Assembly: GCA_045653425.1 (NCBI GenBank)
Contig: JAZOLU010000044.1
Span: 1-63,132 of the forward strand
Reading direction: 5' to 3'
Source: RGIG3009 sp045653425
Lineage (GTDB): Bacteria; Bacillota; Clostridia; Oscillospirales; Acutalibacteraceae
Length of the DNA: 63,132 nt
Below, piece after piece: positions 59,921 to 63,132 of the stretch; position 1 is the first letter of the stretch, and each line of letters opens with the position of its first letter. The notes under the pieces are model-generated. The model made no database searches. It was given only the letters and a program-made list of their open reading frames with translations, and was not told the DNA's origin. A program made the position numbers and the translations under genes.

Positions 59921-60904
59921 ATGTCACTCAAAGGCAGAAATTTTTTGAAGTTACTGGACTTTACCCCCGCCGAGATAGCCGAACTGTTAGACCTTGCCGC
60001 CGATTTGAAAGCCAAAAAGAAAGCGGGTATCCCGCATCGGTTGTGCGAGGGTAAAAACATTGCGTTAATTTTTGAAAAAACCAGCACCCGCACCCGTTGC
60101 GCGTTTGAGGTGGCGGCGGCGGATTTGGGAATGCACTCCACCTATCTGGACCCGCAGGGCTCGCAGATTGGCAAAAAGGAGAGCATTGCGGACACCGCGC
60201 GCGTGCTTGGTCGGATGTACGATGGGTTGGAATACCGCGGTTTTGGGCAAGAGATTGTGGAAGAACTGGCCGCCCACGCGGGTGTGCCGGTGTGGAACGG
60301 GTTGACCAACGAATTTCACCCCACGCAGATTTTGGCGGATTTTCTCACCATTCGGGAACATTGCGGCACGCTGGCGGGCAAAAAACTGGTGTATATGGGC
60401 GATGCGCGCTACAATATGGGCAACTCGCTGATGGTGGGTTGCGCCAAAATGGGTATGCACTTTGTGGCGTGCGCCCCCAAAGCGTATTTCCCCAATGAGG
60501 AACTGATTGCTACCTGCCGCGCCATTGCCGAGCAAACCGGTGCGGTACTGGAATTTGTGGAAGACCCGCTGGTAGCCACTCGCGGCGCGGACGTGATTTA
60601 TACCCACGTGTGGGTATCTATGGGTGAGCCGGATGCCGTGTGGCAAGAACGCATTGAGCAACTCTCCCCCTACCGCGTTACCAAAACGCTGATGGACAAT
60701 GCCGGCGCACAGTGCCGCTTTATGCACTGTCTGCCCGCGTTTCACGATGTGAAAACCACCGTGGGAAAACAAATTTTTGATAAATTCGGGCTTACGTGTA
60801 TGGAAGTTACCGACGAGGTGTTTGAAAGCGAACAATCCATCGTGTTTGACGAAGCAGAAAACCGCTTGCACACCATTAAAGCCGTAATGGCGGCTACTCT
60901 GTAA
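59921..60904 (+). CDS. argF: Ornithine carbamoyltransferase
   Basis: ArgF makes citrulline from ornithine and carbamoyl phosphate. The 327-aa product has the carbamoyl-phosphate signature FEKTSTRTRCAFEVAAADLG (about residues 50-69), GLTNEFHPTQILADF, and MHCLPAFHD near the end (about 270). It is the last gene of the arginine operon and is followed by a terminator. It would also link to citrulline synthesis with external carbamoyl phosphate; no carAB is in the window. Confidence 0.98.
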   Translation: MSLKGRNFLKLLDFTPAEIAELLDLAADLKAKKKAGIPHRLCEGKNIALIFEKTSTRTRCAFEVAAADLGMHSTYLDPQGSQIGKKESIADTARVLGRMYDGLEYRGFGQEIVEELAAHAGVPVWNGLTNEFHPTQILADFLTIREHCGTLAGKKLVYMGDARYNMGNSLMVGCAKMGMHFVACAPKAYFPNEELIATCRAIAEQTGAVLEFVEDPLVATRGADVIYTHVWVSMGEPDAVWQERIEQLSPYRVTKTLMDNAGAQCRFMHCLPAFHDVKTTVGKQIFDKFGLTCMEVTDEVFESEQSIVFDEAENRLHTIKAVMAATL

Positions 60905-60924
60905 CACACACCCAACCTCATATA

Positions 60925-60965
60925 GCGCGCGTGTAATGCTACCGGCATTACACGCGTGCTTTTTT
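60925..60965 (+). terminator. Terminator of the arginine operon
   Basis: A 15-bp stem (60925-60939 / 60945-60959, one G/T pair) is followed by six T. It overlaps the 3' end of the convergent membrane-protein gene. Confidence 0.9.
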
Positions 60966-61559
60966 GCGCCACCAACGGTACACGAACCACGCCGCCCACA
61001 CCACTGCTATGCCAAACACGGTGACAATTAAATCCGTCATCGTGTCCCCCACGGGGGAACGTCCGGCGGCGAGTGACTCTTTCACACGCTGGGCGTCACC
61101 ACTCAGCAGTAGGTCGCTCACATACTCAAAAATCTCCCACAATGCCGCGCAACCCATCACGGATAACCCAATCAGCCACCACAACACCGTGTACCCCACC
61201 GCCGCTTGGTATCGCCGCAGTAACACGTACAGTATTACCGCACATTCGCCGCCAAAAAAGCCGTGCATCAGCAAATCCCACACGGGAACAAGCCGATAAA
61301 ACCCCAACGCACTGCCCAAAAAACTGGCGCATACAATGTGCGCCGCCACCATCACGTTCACACTCGCTGGTACCTGTGTGCCAAAAAACCGATTGCACAA
61401 CGGCAAAACGGCACTGCCCAGCGAGGCGGCAAGCACTTGCACATACACCACGGGGTTCAGTTGTTTTGCCATCCACGGATACACCGCCAACGTCACCGCC
61501 GCTAACGTTACCGTTACCAGCGGCGTTATCCATTGCCGCACCCGCTCATTCTGTGCCAT
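60948..61559 (-). CDS. DUF2238-like (YjdF-type) membrane protein
   Basis: A 203-aa membrane protein with about six hydrophobic helices. The motifs DLLMHGFFGGECAVIL, ALWEIFEYVSDLLL and SPVGDTMTDLIVTVFGIAVVW match the conserved His, E-x-x-E and D-T-x-x-D features of DUF2238/YjdF proteins, whose activity is unknown. The ATG at 61559 was chosen because it follows AAAGGTGGGATG; the longer frame covers the upstream terminator. It is convergent with argF. Confidence 0.8.
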   Translation of the reverse strand: MAQNERVRQWITPLVTVTLAAVTLAVYPWMAKQLNPVVYVQVLAASLGSAVLPLCNRFFGTQVPASVNVMVAAHIVCASFLGSALGFYRLVPVWDLLMHGFFGGECAVILYVLLRRYQAAVGYTVLWWLIGLSVMGCAALWEIFEYVSDLLLSGDAQRVKESLAAGRSPVGDTMTDLIVTVFGIAVVWAAWFVYRWWRKKARV

Positions 61560-61607
61560 TCCGCATCCCACCTTTACACCATAGTATATGCCGCTGTGCC
61601 CCAAAAC

Positions 61608-61639
61608 AGAAAAAAGACTCCCACAGGAGTCTTTTTTCT
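61608..61639. terminator. Bidirectional terminator
   Basis: A 14-bp perfect stem AGAAAAAAGACTCC / GGAGTCTTTTTTCT with a 4-nt loop lies between the zinc-ribbon lipoprotein gene and the DUF2238-like gene. It mainly serves the lipoprotein transcript on the minus strand. Confidence 0.9.
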
Positions 61640-61659
61640 TTGGTGTTATTGCGATTATC

Positions 61660-62553
61660 TTAATACGATTTGAATCCCAAATCGGCAATGGTAATACCGA
61701 TTTTTTTATCTGCCAAATAATATTCGAGCGTCTCAATCAAGTCGCACACAGCCACCCGAGCATTTTCAATCATATCGTATTTAAAATTTTCATCTCCGGT
61801 ATACTCATCATAACTAATTGCGGAATTACTTGTAAAAGATTGTGCATTCAAGATACCTATCACTTCCAAATTTCCACCATGCAACATGTATTTATAACTT
61901 CTCAGAGATAGGGCATACAAAAAAGATTCCCCCTGCAAAGTTAAATAGCGTCCAAAAAAAGGTTCGCCATCGGCAGTACAGGACAGTACATACTCATCAT
62001 TAAACCGATAATGCACGTACTCTCCTGCTGCTGTTCCGTTTTTTTCTAACCAAAGGACAAGATATTCTCTTGCATGGGCTTTATCCACCGTCCCGCACGC
62101 CGAACACTTAAATTTTACATAATTATGCTTCGCATTTACATAGTTATCTTTGTAACTATGACCGCAGGCGCAGGTATAAAGGGTATACCCTTTGTCGGTA
62201 CACGTGGGGTTTACCACTTTTTTGGTATAGGAATGTTTGTGTGCCGGCTGAGTTGCCGGCGCCTTTGTTGTCTGCGGCGCCTTTGTTACTGTTGCCTTTG
62301 TTATCTGTGGTGTCTGCGATGCTTTTGTTGTCTTTGCCTTTGTTACCTTTGCTTTCGTTGCTTGGGTTGTAGTTGTCGTTGTCGTATTCGTGGTTGTCAC
62401 AGTAGCCGTGTACCCACAATGGGGACAAAATTCAAACGTCTCCTCAAACGTCTCACTGCACTGTAAACATTTAATTTTAACAACCTCTTTACTGCACCCC
62501 GAAAAAGAAAATGCCATCACAACTGCCAGAACCAACGCCAATAATCTTTTCAC
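61660..62553 (-). CDS. Lipoprotein with zinc ribbon, Thr-rich linker and Cys-rich repeat module
   Basis: I do not recognise this 297-aa protein as a whole. It begins with a lipoprotein signal (lipobox FSGC), then a four-Cys zinc-ribbon-like motif CLQC..CPHC (about residues 28-50). A Thr/Lys/Pro/Ala linker of about 55 residues with repeated TKA units follows. Next comes a module HKHSYTKKVVNPTCTDKGYT with TCACG and CSACG pairs (about 105-160), which resembles repeats found in secreted Clostridial proteins. The C-terminal half (about 165-297) has no visible motif. The start is GTG after GGAGGG. An exported zinc ribbon next to the membrane anchor is unusual. Confidence 0.75.
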   Translation of the reverse strand: MKRLLALVLAVVMAFSFSGCSKEVVKIKCLQCSETFEETFEFCPHCGYTATVTTTNTTTTTTTQATKAKVTKAKTTKASQTPQITKATVTKAPQTTKAPATQPAHKHSYTKKVVNPTCTDKGYTLYTCACGHSYKDNYVNAKHNYVKFKCSACGTVDKAHAREYLVLWLEKNGTAAGEYVHYRFNDEYVLSCTADGEPFFGRYLTLQGESFLYALSLRSYKYMLHGGNLEVIGILNAQSFTSNSAISYDEYTGDENFKYDMIENARVAVCDLIETLEYYLADKKIGITIADLGFKSY

Positions 62554-62625
62554 GTCCCGTTCCCTCCATAAAAAAAGTGTGTGCAACAGAAGTTACACAC
62601 ACCGAAAAATGCATAACCTCAAATG

Positions 62626-62727
62626 TTGCGACACATCTTTTACGCCATAAAGGTGCAAAAATAGAGGTTGCATTTTTGCCAAATTAAAATGCACCCATTA
62701 TGGCTTAAATATTCAGATGTGTCGCAA
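62626..62727. repeat. Palindromic element with nested inverted repeats (MITE-like or structured leader)
   Basis: Outer 13-bp perfect inverted repeats TTGCGACACATCT (62626-62638) and AGATGTGTCGCAA (62715-62727) enclose a second pair, GCCATAA-a-GGTGCA (62644-62657) and TGCACC-ca-TTATGGC (62690-62704). An inner 8-bp hairpin GCAAAAAT / ATTTTTGC (62655-62662 / 62672-62679) lies inside. No coding frame is supported. Confidence 0.75.
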
Positions 62728-62781
62728 GGCTATTGTACCACAACTAAATCAAAAATTCAACACTTAATAATATAGGCAATA

Positions 62782-62813
62782 AACAACACTCTGTGTTACC
62801 ACAGAGTGTTGTT
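62782..62813 (-). terminator. Terminator after the probable GH2 gene
   Basis: A 14-bp perfect stem AACAACACTCTGTG / CACAGAGTGTTGTT with a 4-nt loop follows the stop codon of the right-edge gene. The tail on the minus strand is moderately T-rich. Confidence 0.75.
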
Positions 62814-62822
62814 TTGTTATCT

Positions 62823-63132
62823 TTACTTTTCGGCGGCTTCTACGGCTTTTAGCCATTTTTTGTATGACTCAAAATCAAATGCGGGGTAGCCGTAAAGATA
62901 GGTATTAACCTGTTTTTTACCGTCAACTGTATATTCTATTAAGAACATACCCTTTTCGGAGTATTTCATATTCATAAAGCCTATCTTGCTTACGCTATTA
63001 GCGGGTGCTATAATTTCACGCTCGAATACAACGCGGCGTGACTCAATATCGGTTATTTTGCATTTAACCTCGGCGTGTTTAAGTGTGATGTTCGAAGTCA
63101 GTATCGAGTGGCCGTTAGGCTCCATCTCACCC
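62823..63132 (-). CDS. C-terminal end of a probable GH2 (beta-mannosidase-like) glycoside hydrolase, cut by the window edge
   Basis: Only the last roughly 100 codons are present and the frame remains open to the edge. The segment looks like the C-terminal Ig-like domain of GH2 beta-mannosidases from Clostridia: alternating strands, then YTVDGKKQVNTYLYGYPAF and the closing FDFESYKKWLKAVE. The catalytic domain lies outside, so activity cannot be judged. Codon use is more AT-rich than in the genes to the left. Confidence 0.6.
   Translation of the reverse strand, partial: GEMEPNGHSILTSNITLKHAEVKCKITDIESRRVVFEREIIAPANSVSKIGFMNMKYSEKGMFLIEYTVDGKKQVNTYLYGYPAFDFESYKKWLKAVEAAEK

Overview
The window looks like part of the chromosome of an endospore-forming Clostridium-class Firmicute, most like the uncultured gut Oscillospirales/Ruminococcaceae. 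The evidence is a sporulation set (spoIIE, spoIIGA, sigE, sigG, a YlmC/YmxH protein), T-box leaders on tRNA synthetase genes, NfnAB, ThyX instead of ThyA, SigA-type promoters and Shine-Dalgarno-led genes. Taxonomy is inferred from gene content only. Most of the window is moderately GC-rich, densely packed core chromosome. No rRNA, CRISPR array, insertion sequence or prophage was seen.

Layout. 0.1-2.9 kb: initiator tRNA-fMet and an amino-acid ABC transporter whose binding protein is circularly permuted and has ARG-box-like operators upstream. 2.9-8.4 kb: a minus-strand operon of lipoprotein, response regulator, histidine kinase, YqhQ-like protein and prmC. 8.4-9.6 kb: a cobalamin riboswitch driving a transcobalamin-like DUF4430 protein and an ECF S component. 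9.6-14.8 kb: nadE, then T-box-thrS with a hydroxyacid dehydrogenase. 14.8-24.8 kb: spoIIE, a Ca2+-type P-ATPase, an unknown membrane protein, an ABC-F ATPase, and rpsB-tsf. 24.5-30 kb: YlmC, sigG, sigE, spoIIGA, LemA and TPM proteins, a zinc-ribbon protein with a structured leader, and a sigma factor. 30-35 kb: a trkA-trkH-nfnA-nfnB operon. 35-49 kb: PAP2 phosphatase, exonuclease-hinT-alaS (T-box), then a nine-gene operon thyX-tmk-DUF2156-GNAT-DJ-1-5FCL-mltG-U32-PBP that extends the alaS/mltG/U32/pbpI neighbourhood known from Bacillus. 49-52.7 kb: a TVP38 protein, a 650-bp non-coding region full of repeats and hairpins, and a radical SAM-HAD fusion. 52.8-60.9 kb: a complete arginine operon argGHCJBDF with ARG boxes around its promoter. 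61-63.1 kb: membrane protein, zinc-ribbon lipoprotein, palindromic element and the 3' end of a probable GH2 glycosidase. This end is visibly more AT-rich.

How it fits together. Arginine biosynthesis and the permuted transporter carry similar operator-like palindromes, which suggests shared ArgR control and that the transporter handles arginine or a related amino acid. Candidate Spo0A boxes lie at identical distances upstream of the spoIIE and spoIIGA -10 elements. The most unusual items are the permuted binding protein, the hairpin array with GTGATATT/AATATCAC spacers at 50 kb, the DUF4080-HAD fusion, the B12-controlled DUF4430-ECF pair, the structured leader of the zinc-ribbon gene, and the palindromic element at 62.6 kb.
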